From the NCBI RefSeq assembly GCF_000003815.2, contig NC_049995.1:15188721-15248720 (forward strand): a stretch of DNA of 60,000 nucleotides. The letters run 5' to 3'. Of the stretch, positions 10,471-22,822 are shown piece after piece. Position 1 is the stretch's first letter, and each line of letters opens with the position of its first letter. Below the pieces are notes generated by a model. It was not told the DNA's origin. It worked only from the letters and a program-made list of their open reading frames with translations, and ran no database searches. The DNA comes from Branchiostoma floridae. Taxonomy: Eukaryota > Chordata > Leptocardii > Amphioxiformes > Branchiostomatidae. The position numbers were made by a program, and so were the translations under genes.

Positions 10471-11133
10471 TATGTCCTAGCACATACGCAGAACAAGAAA
10501 CCCCTCTATAAAGCTAAGTCGTTGTATAAAGTGAGTAGAAGGCCTAGGGTTTAGTGTTGGTTCACAAAGCAGAGAAAATGTAACCAGCCTTTATCTTCCC
10601 AACCCTAAGTTTGATTTCTTTTTTAATTTCTTGCCTTAATGTATTATGTATGATTTCTGAACATATTTTGAGATTTCCATATTCATAATAGGCTCCATGA
10701 ATGCTGGTAAGGCAATGTAGGATGAGATTATTCTTACAAGAGAATTACAAGCTTCTTTAAACCTAGGTATCTTAGGTATTCGTCCTTTCCATTCATCTGT
10801 CACTATATATACCAGCTTGAATGATAAAGAAAACGGGAGAATTAATGTATGATATGCACTCTACACACCATCTTTACCTTTAATGTTTATCACATGATAC
10901 ATTTAAACAAAAGGGAAACAAAAACTTTGTGAACATTCAAAAAATTGGAACTTATTTCTCCTGGCTCTTCATAACTTGATCGTGCTATTATGTATAAAAG
11001 TGATTTATGATTGTAAACTTGTTTCTCTATCTGTATATGTCAGGATCTGCGGCATTATTATTACCTAATGTTTTGTCTTGTCTGAACTATGATCTATGTT
11101 ACATTTGGATAATAATTTAAAAAAAATACATAC

Positions 11134-12110
11134 CTTACCGTTGATCGGAATAGATTCAGCTGGCGCTTTCTGTGCAGGTACCCGAATGAGAGATGCCTCA
11201 GCCCAGCTGCTGCTCTTGTAGTGAGCGTCCTTCGGTATCTCGTCTGTGATGCTCGTGTTGTGAGTGCCCTTCGGTATCTCGTCTGTAATGCTCTTGTAGT
11301 GAGTGCCCTTCGGTATCTCGTCTGTGATGCTCGTGTTGTGAGTGTCCTTCGGTATCTCGTCTGTAATGCTCTTGTAGTGAGCGTCCTTCGGTATCTCGTC
11401 TGTAATGCTCTTGTAGTGAGTGTCCTTCGGTAGCTCGTCTGTAATGCTCGTGTAGTGAGTGTCCTTCGGTAGCTCGTCTGTAATGCTCTTGTAGTGAGCG
11501 TCCTTCGGTATCTCGTCTGTAATGCTCTTGTAGTGAGTGTCCTTCGGTAGCTCGTCTGTAATGCTCGTGTAGTGAGTGTCCTTCGGTAGCTCGTCTGTAA
11601 TGCTCGTGTAGTGAGCGTCCTTCGGTAGCTCCTCTGTAATGCCGTGTGAGCGTCCTTTGGTAACTCGTCTGTAATGCTCGTGCTGTGATTGTCCTTCGGT
11701 AGCTCCCCTGTAACGCTCGTGTAATGAGTGTCCTTCGGTAGCTCTTCTGTAATGCTCTTGTAGTGAGCGTCCTTCGGTATCTCGTCTGTAATGCTCTTGT
11801 AGTGAGTGTCCTTCGGTAGCTCGTCTGTAATGCTCGTGTAGTGAGTGTCCTTCGGTAGCTCGTCTGTAATGCTCTTGTAGTGAGCGTCCTTCGGTATCTC
11901 GTCTGTAATGCTCTTGTAGTGAGCGTCCTTCGGTAGCTCGTCTGTAATGCTCGTGTAGTGAGTGTTCTTCGGTCGCTCGTCGGTAATAGTGAGTGTCCTT
12001 CGGTAGCTCCTCTGTAATGCCGTGTGACAAACAACCCAAGGTCTTACTCACAGGGAGGTGTTGATTGTCTTCAGCTGACTATTTGAATATTATTTAAGGG
12101 TTAATGACCC
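11134..12110 (-). other. Leader-exon-like block enlarged by a minisatellite
   Basis: The block begins near 12110 with the shared ACAATC and AACCCAAGG landmarks and ends at a donor-like CGGTAAG/GTATGTA. Between them it has expanded through a 39-bp repeat (11213-12020). A frame of 328 codons (12051 to 11065) stays open across the block, reading repeats of HYRRATEGHSLHE in one part and ITDELPKDTHYTS in another. Openness follows from a repeat length divisible by three, so translation is doubtful. It is upstream of the orphan start at 10470 and on the same strand, so together they look like one broken cassette. Confidence 0.5.
11213..12020 (-). repeat. 39-bp minisatellite, about 20 copies
   Basis: The unit contains GTAATGCTCGTGTAGTGAG and TGTCCTTCGGTAGCTCGTCT on the plus strand. 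Two main variants differ at the GAGCG/GAGTG and GTAGC/GTATC positions and alternate in blocks, suggesting amplification of multi-unit segments. Single, unexpanded versions of the same sequence occur in the other leader-like blocks. Confidence 0.9.
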
Positions 12111-12231
12111 GCCCGAGGTGTATATGGTGTGATAACGGGGCCTTTTCTATAACCACCGAATGAAACCAACGAGTGAGCGAAACTAGAGCTGTTAACCCAG
12201 TATAGAGGTGTTTAAAAAATCATGCTTCGCT

Positions 12232-12403
12232 TGACCTTTTATATTATATTATATTATATTATATTATATTATATTGTATTATATTATATTATATTATATT
12301 ATATTATATTATATTATATTATATTATATTATATTATATTATATTATATTATATTATATTATATTATATTATATCATATTATATTATATCATATTATTAT
12401 ATA
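12232..12403. repeat. (ATATT)n microsatellite
   Basis: About 170 bp of a nearly perfect pentanucleotide repeat with two or three interruptions. Confidence 0.95.
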
Positions 12404-14174
12404 GCTTTAAACAGCACTTTCAGTTTTATGTGCAAAGGTTAGGTGTAACGGGCCGTTCAGTGTAATATAACCAACTTCTATCGTGCAGCTTGCCTGTGAA
12501 GGTATATTACACGAAATGGTTGTTACACGGGTTATACAGATACAGAATCTAGTGTGTTACGCCGAATGGAGGTTATACCTGCCATACAGATATAGATTTA
12601 GAATCTAGCGTATTACGCCAAAAAGCTGTTATACCGATTGTATAAATACAGGTTCAAAAGCTGTTAAGGTGAATTGTCCCTGCCATTACTGTCTAAACTA
12701 TTTTCCTGCCACGGGTGCTAAATAGTGTTTTCATTGCAACGTTTGTGATTTTATTTTCCTCACTATGGTAATGTCCATAGAATTCATTCCTTTAGAGTAC
12801 TAAAGGAATGAATGAATGAATGAATGAATGAATGAATGGATTGATGAATGGATGAATTAATTAATGGTTTATTATTTCCAAACTTTGCAGCTTCGTGCCT
12901 GAAGTAAGTTCTACTTACATTTAGTTTAAAACAATACTGTCAAAAACATACAACTCAATTTCCATGAAAATTTCACACACGTCGTACTTTACAAATATTA
13001 GATTAGCAGTGGCACTGTCTTTGTTACAGCATGTACAAATTCTGAATACTACAACATTTTCTCTGTTGTTACTGCTTGATTGTAGATTTTAAACTCAATT
13101 TACAAAACATAAAGCAAAACTGAACCTCTGCGTTTGCCATTTACACTACTCATGCATTTCCTTGGTTCTGATTGACATTCACATTAGAGCATAAGTCAAC
13201 ACTGTTACAATCAGTACTGTCTTGGTAAGGATAATCCTTCACCCTATAGCAATTTTCTCAGTTGTTACTCTTTGGTCTTGATCTGATTACATTTTTCCAC
13301 ACATACGCATTTCAGATTTAACTTACGCATTGCAGAATAAAAATGAACACGTCCTAAACATGTCATAAAGCTCTATCGCCCCACCAAAGCTAATAAACAA
13401 TAATGTAAATTTAACAATTCTTAGAATGAAAATGATATTTAATGATAAGAAATAAAAACAATATTAAACAGATAACAATGATAGCAAATGCCAGTAAAAA
13501 GCTATATAATTGATTCTATTGACGCTGTATTGGTTGCTGAATGACACTCACACTAGGGGTGGGTTCTAAAATTCAGGTACAAGTTCGACTATGGTCCAGA
13601 AATTCAGAATCACACTGGCGTTTTCAAATCCTGTCTTCACGTACTCTGTACGTTTAACTGTAGGAATTCGGTATTTATTTATTCATTATTTTTTTCTTTT
13701 ATCAGGGCATCAGTGACTTCATGTATCACTGCTTTACCCTGGGTACACATATACAAATGACACATACACACAATGCAATACAATATTTAAATAGAACAAC
13801 ATATAGTCAAACACGAAAAAATATGTTCATATCCGTGCCAAGCCGTTCAATAGAAAGCATGTACTATAAAACCACCCGATAAATTCGGCTAACGTAAACT
13901 ACTAGAGCTCAGTCTTCTGTTGACTGTGGTGGAGTTCACATCAGTGAGAGCGGTCTGAGAACGCTGGCCAAGACAAGTTATGCTGATTTATTTAAATCCC
14001 TAAATCCACAGTTGCCAATTTTGCAGAAATGTGTATAACCATGATGCCCCACCTGGACCATATAACACCCCACCTTAAAAGGATCGGGAGGCATCAAACT
14101 ATAATTCTATGATAGTGGGACAATTTCGTACAGGGTAGTCTACTTTTCTAATTTTCTACTTCTTAAATTCTGGA
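12404..14174. repeat. 3' flank of LRR2: LINE tails and degenerate satellite
   Basis: No gene is seen. A GAAT tetranucleotide run at 12806-12845 followed by TTAATGGTTTATTATTTCC resembles the 3' end of a CR1-like LINE on the minus strand. Bases 13010-13560 are the degenerate satellite shared by the cassette 3' flanks. Bases 13547-13625 look like a worn piece of the hAT-type element seen at 59129. Bases 13670-13810 resemble another LINE 3' end. The conserved hairpin block is at 14099-14115. Confidence 0.5.
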
Positions 14175-16734
14175 CTAATTAGCGTAAAGCGAATTAAGCT
14201 GCGAAGCGGTCTTCCCTGTGCCATACGCTGTGGTGTCTGTATTGGACTTGAATTCAGTGATGGCCTGAGACTGGCCCTGCCCTGCCTGACCATGTTGGTT
14301 TATATTTTCATACTGGTGGTCAAGATCATTATATACTGTAGTAGCTGTTGTTTTCGTGTTAGTGCTGAGCTGATAGGGACTCTGTTCAGCCTTATTATGT
14401 AGGGTCATGTCTTTATACTGGCGATCATGGCCACCGGTCACTACAGCATATGCGGTGTTCTTGTTGGATTTAGTGATGGCCTGATACTGCCCCCAAACTT
14501 TGCGGGAGGCAGGTGCTCGTGTGCCATGCTTTGGGCTTTTAGTGTCCAAGGATTCAGTAATAAGCTGATCTCCTGTCTGACTATGGACACTAACGTTTAC
14601 AGCGGCTGTGGTGTTTGTGTTGGATTCAGTGATGGCCTGAGACTGGCCCTGACCTGTCTGATCAGCATCATTGGTCCCTATAGCTGCCTCGGTGTTTGTG
14701 TTGGATTCAGTAATGGCATGAGAATGACCACTGGTAGATGTGGGGTGATTTGAAGCTGTTCCCACACCTGCGTACATGGCATTTGGCTTTAAGGCAGCTA
14801 GCACTTCGTCATGCGATAGATTTCCAACTAACAGAGATTGAGCGTTAGCCTGAGACTGGCCCTGCACTGCCTGATCATGATGGTTGTCAATATTTTCATA
14901 ATGGTTGCCCTGATCCTGATCATTGTTCACGACAGAAACGGCTGCGCTTGTGTTGCTGCCAACGACATTGGGATTTGAGCCTAAAGGGGGCTGACTGCAC
15001 CTTCTTTTATTATAATAGTAGATCGTAAGCATTATACTGCCAATCAGGACAAATCCAAATACTATGCCACCAACAACAGAACTAAAGAGAATAGGTTTAT
15101 AGGAACTGCTGGTTTCTGGTTTGTTTGAACCAATTGCAATGGTTGGAGCTGTTGTTGGTTTTGTTGAGCTTAGAACACTGCGTTTGAAGTACCAGTGATA
15201 GCGTGAGGTCACAGTACCGCTGTAACAATTGTTAGAATTTACTGACGGTGCTGATATGGTTGGTTCTTCACATATCATTTCGTCAGGATTTACATTTTTA
15301 AGCTTCTCTCCCTGGAATTTGGCTGGTTGGGTACATATTATCTGGTCTTTAAATAGAGGAAATTTGGTGATATTGAGCCTGAAGGGAACCATCTTACAGT
15401 CACAGTGCCAGGGGTTCCTGTAAAGATCTATAGCAGGATATGAAGGCAGTAAGAAGTAAAAGGATAAATCAAACATCGTTGACATTTTGTTTGCCAGTAG
15501 TCCCAATGACCGAAGAAGCTGCATATTTGCAAATGCATCAGAATGGATGTGAGTTATCTGGTTTCCGGTCAGATCCAAACGTTGTAGCCGGGACATATTT
15601 CCAAATGTACTGGACGAGATCTTGGTTATTTGATTGTAGGATAGATACAAACATTGGAGCTTCGGTAGATTTGCGAATGAACCTGCTGGAATTGTTTCTA
15701 TCTGATTTCTGGTCATCGAAAGCATTTGGAGGTTGGTAAGGTTTGCGAATAAATCGAGCCGAATCTCTGTAATGTTGTTGTAGTCCAGTTTCAATTCAAT
15801 GAGCTGATGTTGATTTGAGAATGATCCAGCCTGAATCTCTGTTATCTGGTTGTAGGACAGGTCCAAATAGTCAACCTGGTGTAAATCTGCAAATGTCCCA
15901 GCCTGGATCTTTGCTATCTTATTGTAGGACAGGTGCAACTGTTTGATCCGGGTTAGATTTGCAAATGCACGAGGATGAATCATTGTTATCTGATTTCTAA
16001 AGAAAAGCAAAAGGTAAAGCCGAGGTAGATTTGCGAATGTACCTGCCTGAATTTGTCTTATATTGTTGTTGCTTATCCACAGGTTCTGTAGCTGCGGTAG
16101 ATTTGCGAATGTTCCTGCCTGAATCTTTGTTATCTTGTTGCCGGACAGTCGTAACGATTGAAGTCGGGGGAGATTTGCAAATGTTCCAGGCGTAATAGTT
16201 GATATTTTGTTATTGGACAGCTGCAGTGTTTTGAGGGAGATCAGATTTTTTTCCCCAAAGCCCGACTGAATCATTGTTATCCGGTTTAAGGACAGATCCA
16301 AAATTTGTAGATTGGTCAGATTTGCAAGTGAACCAGACTGAATCATTCTTATCTTATTGGAGGAGAGTACCAACTTTATGAGACTGGGTAGAGCAAATGT
16401 ACAGGGATGGATATTAGCAATGTTGTTCTTGCTTAAGTCCAAGGCTAAGAGCTTGGGCAATTGGGGAAAACATCAGAGTGGTGATGCTATTTTCCATCTC
16501 AAACTTTTACAATCCCTATACTGATACAACTCGGAACCGGTTACAGTTGCTATAGATTACCTCTAAGATCTAAGACATGAACGATGTTTGGAAGGTCCTG
16601 AGGGATGCTGGTGAGGCCCCGTTACGGCAATCGCAGCGTGATGACGGTGCGCAGCTGCAGCCGGCTTCCGGCAGGTTGGGCTCCTTCAGGACGATGAGAA
16701 GGAATATCAGTAGGTGTCGCCACCTTCTCCACAT
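14175..16734 (-). pseudogene. LRR2: LRR transmembrane receptor with broken N-terminus
   Basis: An open frame of 761 codons runs from 16460 to 14175 and contains about 14 LRRs, the LRRCT (NPWHCDC), stalk, membrane helix and a tail with YENI, NAMYAGV, YEDM-like units and the family ending LNSLYAN. The true start by homology is the ATG at 16734-16732 (MWRRWRHLL). Between 16734 and 16460 the sequence aligns with the paralogues but has several single-base deletions, for instance CGTAACGGGG where the others have CGTAACCGGGG, and GGTAATCTATAG in place of GGTAATTCTATAG. The signal peptide and LRRNT are therefore out of frame with the repeats. It is most likely a recent pseudogene; sequencing error in several runs is possible. 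Its TATA region is replaced by a microsatellite. Confidence 0.8.
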
Positions 16735-16756
16735 GATGTCCTGACACCTATACAGA

Positions 16757-16920
16757 ACAGTTTAAGTTTAAGTTTAAGTTAAGTTTAAGTTAAGTTTAAG
16801 TTAAGTTTAAGTTAAGTTTAAGTTAAGTTTAAGTTAAGTTTAAGTTAAGTTTAAGTTAAGTTTAAGTTAAGTTTAAGTTAAGTTTAAGTTAAGTTTAAGT
16901 TAAGTTTAAGTTAAGTTAAG
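16757..16920. repeat. 11-bp (AAGTTTAAGTT)n repeat in the LRR2 promoter
   Basis: About 15 units begin 23 bp upstream of the ancestral LRR2 ATG, where LRR1 and LRR5 have the acceptor-like segment and TATA box. The cassette flank resumes near 16925. Confidence 0.9.
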
Positions 16921-17534
16921 ACATCAGCGGTATGCTAATGAACCACTGTTGTATCACCAATATGGTAATGAGGGAAGTGTCCCGGATGTTCTCCGCCATG
17001 TTGTTGTGAGCTGGTCAGAAGTACATTAAACCGAGTTGCGATTATCCCTACACTGGAGTCGTCCTTGCGCTCCCTGTAGTTTACTACTGACACCAGCTTT
17101 ATGAACAAGCATGCATGTGTAACTGTAGAGTCACTGTGCAAAGGTGTGAAAGGGTAACGTCTTGGTCCAAAAAGGAGAAAAAAATGGAGCCAGCCTGCAT
17201 CTTCCATCTCTGAACTTTTTTATCCTTTTCATTTCTTATCTAAATGTATTACTTGGAATTCTGAACAGTTCCATATTCATCAAAAGTTTCGTGAATATCT
17301 TTATCAGGCTGGTAAGGCACTGAATAAAGGGATTTTGTTAACAAAAGCGCCCATATATGTTTTGGTCACCGCCTGTCACCTTCCTGTAGGCAATTCCGAC
17401 GTCCACATTGTACGTAGTGCTGTACAAATAAAAGTTGCTGCTTACAGATGCGCTCACAAACGCAAAAGGGCAGAAAGTTAAAGTTATTTTGGCCCATCGC
17501 TTGCTGCTTGTAGAATTCATGACGTGCAATCATT

Positions 17535-17785
17535 AGTTGTTCCTTTGTAGTGTGTATCAAACAGATTTAGATTATATTGTTCCTTTGTAGTGTGTATCTA
17601 ACAGATTTAGATTATATTGTTCCTTTGTAGTGTGTCTCAAACAGTTTTACATTATATTGTTCCTTTGTAGTGTGTATCAAACAGTTTTACATTATATTGT
17701 TCCTTTGTAGTGTGTATCTAACAGTTTTACGTTATATTGTTCCTTTGTAGTGTGTATCAAACAGTTTTACATTATATTGTTCTTA
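17535..17785. repeat. SatA short array upstream of LRR2
   Basis: Six copies of the 40-bp TTCCTTTGTAGTGTGTATCA unit, here with the variants ACAGATTTAGATTATATTG and ACAGTTTTACATTATATTG. Same orientation relative to the gene as in LRR1. Confidence 0.9.
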
Positions 17786-18084
17786 CTTTGCAATGTTCAT
17801 CCTAGTTTTGATTGTCTGAAGCCAGCTTCTGAATATTGATGCAAAGATCTTTACGCTGGCGTTTAAATGAATCTATTTGTATATTATAAACTCAGCAAAA
17901 ACAATGCCAAATATCGTTAAAACACACAACATTTTCCGGAAATATCATAACAACTGATGGTACAGGACTATGTGTGATATAAAAAATAAAGTCATTTTTT
18001 CTACATTTAGTAATGAATCTCATTACTCTGCATAGCAATGGACCGATTCTATCGAACGCCATATCGAACAAATAGAACCCCCTA

Positions 18085-18164
18085 TTCTATTTCGAACACC
18101 TCCGTCAAAAACTGCCACAGCGGGACAGAAATGGCTATTTTTGACGGAGGTGTTCGAAATAGAA
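18085..18164. mobile_element. Perfect 27-bp inverted repeat (MITE-like)
   Basis: Bases 18085-18111 and 18138-18164 are exact reverse complements separated by 26 bp. The arms contain TTCGAACACCTCCGTC. Outside the arms are further GAACA/TGTTC matches, so the mobile unit may be somewhat larger. Confidence 0.7.
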
Positions 18165-18339
18165 CCATGATCGAACAAGGGGGGGGCGGGGTTTTGGGAT
18201 CGGTCCATGTCCAGAACGTATGAATACGACATTGTTGTGAGAAAATGACGCAAATGTGTGAAAAATAAGTAACAATGATGATATCAATCTGACTGGAGAT
18301 TTTAAATTTCAGAATACGGTTTCTGGCGCCAAAATTTTA

Positions 18340-19920
18340 AAATACATACCATAATACATACAATAAAAATTGCTTGTTTACTGCCTATAGATTTTGTGCA
18401 ATCAGCAATCGTTTCTTTATAGTTTATAACAAAGAGATTTAGATAAAGAAGTAAGAAAACGTGCAATCAGTAGCAGTTTCTTTGTAGTCAGTAACAAAGT
18501 TTATATTACATTAATCTATGCAATATACTAGTGCTGATTGTCTGAAGCCAGTTTCTGAATATTGATAGAAAGTTGTCTACTCTTTTCCTGACTTTTGAGT
18601 TTACTCTATTTGCACATGGCAGAAAATTAGTAAAGGGAAAGAAAATTCATCACTTGTCTTCTATTAAAATACCTCAGCCTTTTCCTGCAACATCATAACA
18701 AACTGATGTTATACGGCTGACTTTCTTACTTTATATAGGGCTTATAATATTCTACATAATACAATAGTACAAAAATATCTCTTTAAACAAGTAAGATGTG
18801 GCAATACGTTCATTATCTGAGACTTGTGTGATAAGCAATCATTAGCAGTTTCTTTAGAGTGTGCAACAAACAGTTTTAGATTACATTGGTCTTTGTGATA
18901 TGCTAATGTTGATTGTCTGAATCCAGTTTTTGAACATTGATAATATACAGTTGTTTACTCTTTTTGATGTCTTTTGGTTTTAATTTATCTGTACATTACG
19001 AAATTCGAAAAGTAAACTAGCTAAAGAATAGAAAAATAAACACTGAACTAAAAATTACTTCGGGCTTTTGCTTCAACATCACAACAAACTGATATCATAA
19101 TGTTATACGACTGTGTTTCTTACTTATAGTCACCATATTCTGTACAGTACAATTATAGTAAAAGGATATCTCTTTAAAGAAGTAAGCTGTAGCAGCTGCT
19201 ATATATATGCGTTCATTATTTGAGAGTTGTGTGAGAAATATTGCAATCAGACGCAGGTTCTTTGTAGTGTGCAACAAACAGTTTTAGATTACAATAGTCT
19301 TTGTGATATGCTAATGTTGATTGTCTGAATCCAGCTTTTGAACATTGATATAAGATTGTTTAGTCCTTTGCTGACTTTTGAGTTTACTCTATTTGTACAT
19401 GGCAGAATAGAAAATTAGTAAAAGGAAAGAAAATTCAACTTGTCTTCTTTAAAAATGATTCATCCTTTTCCTTTAACATTATAACAAACTGATGTTATAT
19501 GGCTGACTTTCTTGATATAGTGACCAATCATTCTACACAGTACAATTATTGTAATACAAAAATATCTCTTTAAACAGGTAAGCTGTGGCAGATGCAATAC
19601 GTTCATTATCTGAGACTTGTCTGAGAAAAAGTACAATCAGAAGCAGTTTCATTAGAGTGTGTAACAAACAGTTTTAGATTACAATAATGGTCTTTGTGAT
19701 ATATATATATATGCTAATGTTGATTGTCTGAATCCAGCTTCTAAATATTGATATAAGGTTGTTTACTCTTTTGCTGACTTTTGAATTTATGTACATTGCA
19801 AGAAAATTAAAGTAGTGTTTCTTACTTATGGTCGAGTCATCATATTGTACACTACGCAATTGTAGAAATATATCTTTAAACAGATTGCAGCAGATGCTAT
19901 ATAATCATTATCTTAAGAAT
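18340..19920. repeat. About 0.4-kb higher-order repeats upstream of LRR2
   Basis: Roughly four diverged units recur with 370-415 bp spacing. Each contains a SatA-like ACAAACAGTTTTAGATTACA, then GATATGCTAATGTTGATTGT, CTGAATCCAGC and a stretch ending in CAACATCATAACAAACTGAT. The counterpart upstream of LRR5 is 46780-47880. No coding sequence is seen. Confidence 0.75.
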
Positions 19921-20194
19921 TATGTGAGAAAAAAATGTAGTTACAACAGCCCTAAACATTTTACATGAGAAAAACGTGACGCTGAAAGTAGCATGGTCAA
20001 TCTGTATTTTATGCTTCCGGTCAATTACTGACCACCCTGGGCCCCTTTTTAAAATTACTAGTACTTGTAACCTAATCCCCAGACAGATATTTAAATCTAT
20101 TGGACTGCCAGGCTTCATTGACAGGTGTCAGTCCTTTCCGGAAAAATTGAACAGCAGTCTTTCATCACAACATCTGCTTGGAGAATTAGACCCT

Positions 20195-20505
20195 ACGTCA
20201 CATTTCCAAACCGGGGCCCGACCGGGATTTAAAAGACACCAAGCTACAGAAGACGCAAAGCAAATAGTCGTGGGCATTATTTATGTATATTTTTATTCAT
20301 GTCTAGTTTTCGTTTCCACAATCAGCCCTGTCTGGACCTAGTTTAGAAATGTGACGTTATCAACAAACTGTCTACACAACAAATCTACACAACAAAAATG
20401 TCAACATAAGATTCATGGGCATAATTTGTGTCCTTGTATACATTCCAATTTTTCGTTTCTTTAAACGGCCGGGCCCTGGTTTGGAAATGTGACCTAAGCC
20501 TCATA
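20195..20505. mobile_element. MITE with GTCACATTTCCAAACC termini
   Basis: GTCACATTTCCAAACCGGGG near 20198 is matched in inverted form by GGTTTGGAAATGTGACCTAA at 20480-20502. An internal right-end-like copy at about 20330-20354 suggests two elements fused by deletion. The unshortened arrangement is seen at 48133-48765. Confidence 0.7.
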
Positions 20506-20519
20506 CATTTGGTACTTAC

Positions 20520-20700
20520 TGGGTAGGAGATTGACTGTGCAGAAGGCCTCGGACACCGGTTGCTGCTGCTCTTGTCGCGTACGTTATGCTTTGCGATAAA
20601 CGATCCAATTAGTATTACGTATAGGCGTGTTGATTGTCTATGGCTGGTAATTTAAATAATATGAATATTTATCATCACGATAGGCATAATAATACCTTAC
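20520..20700 (-). other. Leader-exon-like block of LRR2
   Basis: On the minus strand it starts near the GCCATAGACAATCAACAC landmark and ends CTCCTACCCA/GTAAGTACC, a strong donor-like site. It lies 3.8 kb upstream of the LRR2 start, in the same orientation. Confidence 0.5.
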
Positions 20701-20929
20701 CATATTCTCCCTACTTAAAACCCTTGTTCTGCTGGCTATTATTTGGCCACTTTAACCTCCCAGAGCTGATGTCTTCATCAGATCAGTAAAACTTGACCTG
20801 TTCTGTGCTGCTGCTGCAGATTCACTCCCCCATTCAATGGGCTTTGCAGTGGTATGCAACTTTTACATGAGAAATTCCCCAAACTCATAACATTACAGCT
20901 CAGTATGACAAGGGTTAAATATGTGCATC

Positions 20930-21690
20930 CCGTATATAAACGGGCTCAGCAGGACAAGGGTTTAAGATGATTTGGGCTGTAGCAACTTCAGCTTTTTCAG
21001 ATTCAGATTTATTGGTTCTTGGCATGGCAAATGACATTATAACTGCCACATGAAATGTGCCACGAATTACATTCCGTAAAAATCTAAATGTCAATACAAT
21101 TTACAAACATGCATAATCACATTTTGTTTAAGAACCTAGACGTTGACACTGGATAAAATATAGCAGTGGCGGAGAGACAAAAGTGGACACAACTATGTCA
21201 GCAAACAATAACGTACGTAAAATTTACAAGAAAAAAGTAACTGCATGTATATTCTGTACAGACGCTGTACTAGTGACCTATCGCCACAGAGTCGCCATCT
21301 TGATAGAGCAATTTCATTGCTCTAGGAACAAAGGAGAGTTCATGTTTCAGACAAAGAACGCATAGCAGCCGCCGCAGCTTGTTTGTCTATAGATTTATTT
21401 TTGTACAATTGCATTGTGCAGAAGAGGAGAAATAGAGATAAGAAATACACAAATACACTCCAATAAGATCAGTTTGTAATGTTAAATATTTCAGGAAAAG
21501 GTGCTCTTTAAATAAAGTGTTAAGTTTTCTGTTCTTCATTGAATCCAGCACAGACATCACACTTTTTATGCCATTATTATGTTCATAAATCATAATATTA
21601 ATCAAATGGCCAGCACTAGACGATCAACCTACACCTACCTATACGCAAGAATACTGTTGGGTTGATTGCCACACAACAAAACCGACAGCT
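20930..21690. other. Spacer shared with 49070-49335, with LINE-like tail
   Basis: Bases 20930-20965 carry the CCCGTATATAAACGGG palindrome found in LINE remnants here. Bases 20985-21135 look like a LINE 3' end. Bases 21387-21690 are paralogous to 49070-49335. No gene is visible. Confidence 0.45.
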
Positions 21691-21699
21691 AGCGAAAAA

Positions 21700-22206
21700 C
21701 GGCACCCTACAATATGCAAGCCAGACGTTGGAGTGAAAGTTTGTGACATTTTCTACGTGTTGAAAGAAGCCTGGCCGTCAGAATGCTTTTAACAATCTGC
21801 TTCGGATTAGATTAGTCATTATAGTATAGGGTTTTAGGGGTGTTAAACCCTCATGCATTGTTTTTTGCACACTGTAATCCGGGAAAACATTATGCCAGTA
21901 CCAGAAAATTTAGATCCACTCTTCCGTCTTTCAAGGCCGCGGACCATCACTAAATACAACACAAACACTTCAGTTGCTATGGTATTATTATGTTACTGTG
22001 ATCATAAATATTCATATTGTTCAAATAGCCATATCCAGACAATCATTACTGTAAGTAAAAGTACCTTCGGTTGTTTATCACGTGGCATTACGGACCATGT
22101 ACTGAAGGACGAACTCTACAAGAACACAGCATCCAGCACCTGAGACATTCTACACGAGCTCTAGTCTAGAAAGTACCAAATGGAGCCATTCCAACTAGCT
22201 TAAAAG
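21700..22206 (+). other. Leader-exon-like block of LRR3 with tail-like sequence
   Basis: Bases 21870-21990 include PENLDP and a stretch resembling the tail phrase ITKSNTNT, also present at 10070-10170 (minus) and 50110-50220 (plus). Bases 22050-22206 contain the block landmarks (CAGACAATCATTACTG, CTTCGGTTGTTTATCACG) and end AGCTTAAAAG/GTATGTACC. The block is 1.8 kb upstream of LRR3 on the same strand and lacks a long frame. Confidence 0.5.
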
Positions 22207-22822
22207 GTATGTACCTACCAGGTTAAACGTAAAGTTGTGTAGGCTGTCTATTATACATGTACCTAAATCAAAAGTAGATTTTGAAATTTTCAGATTGTGG
22301 GAAAGGGAAGATGGCCGTCAGAACACTTTTAAATTGATCATCTGCAAGTTATTTGCTCAGTTACGAAAAGGGTCGAAGGAGTGCTGAGTCATGGTGCTCA
22401 TATCTTTCAAAACAGCACATTTAGGACTATTAAGTCTGCGGACTGTGGTTTCAAATTTGCAATATTTTTGAAATGTTCCGATTTGAAACCACCGTCCGTC
22501 GACTTCATGTGCCTAAATACGTTTTTTTTTACAAACAACGGATATAGGTCACCCTCGGATAAAGGTGAACTTCCGTTAACTTTTAGGTTCAAATTTCTCT
22601 GGTGAAACACATTCACAAGTTTTTTGGTCCACCTGGCTGCACACTTCCAAGTTTCAAGTCTACAGTCTTCTCGTAATGTTCTAGAGATGTTGTATCTACA
22701 ACTTTCCCTCTAACAAGTATTTAAACAGTGAATGTACAGTAGCCGCCACACAGTATTTGTCTACAGATGTTTTTTTAAATATAGAATTGCATTATGTAGA
22801 AGGGGGTAACTTATTCTCTAAG

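Noticed and set aside
12222-12465. Tyr/Ile-rich frames of 60-63 codons
   Set aside because: They read the ATATT microsatellite.
16757-16920. Telomere-like repeat
   Set aside because: The AAGTTTAAGTT unit is not TTAGGG-like and is a local promoter expansion.
19976-20341. A 121-codon plus-strand frame
   Set aside because: It crosses a MITE terminus and spacer, has no recognisable domain, and its paralogous region near 47.9-48.3 kb does not keep the frame.
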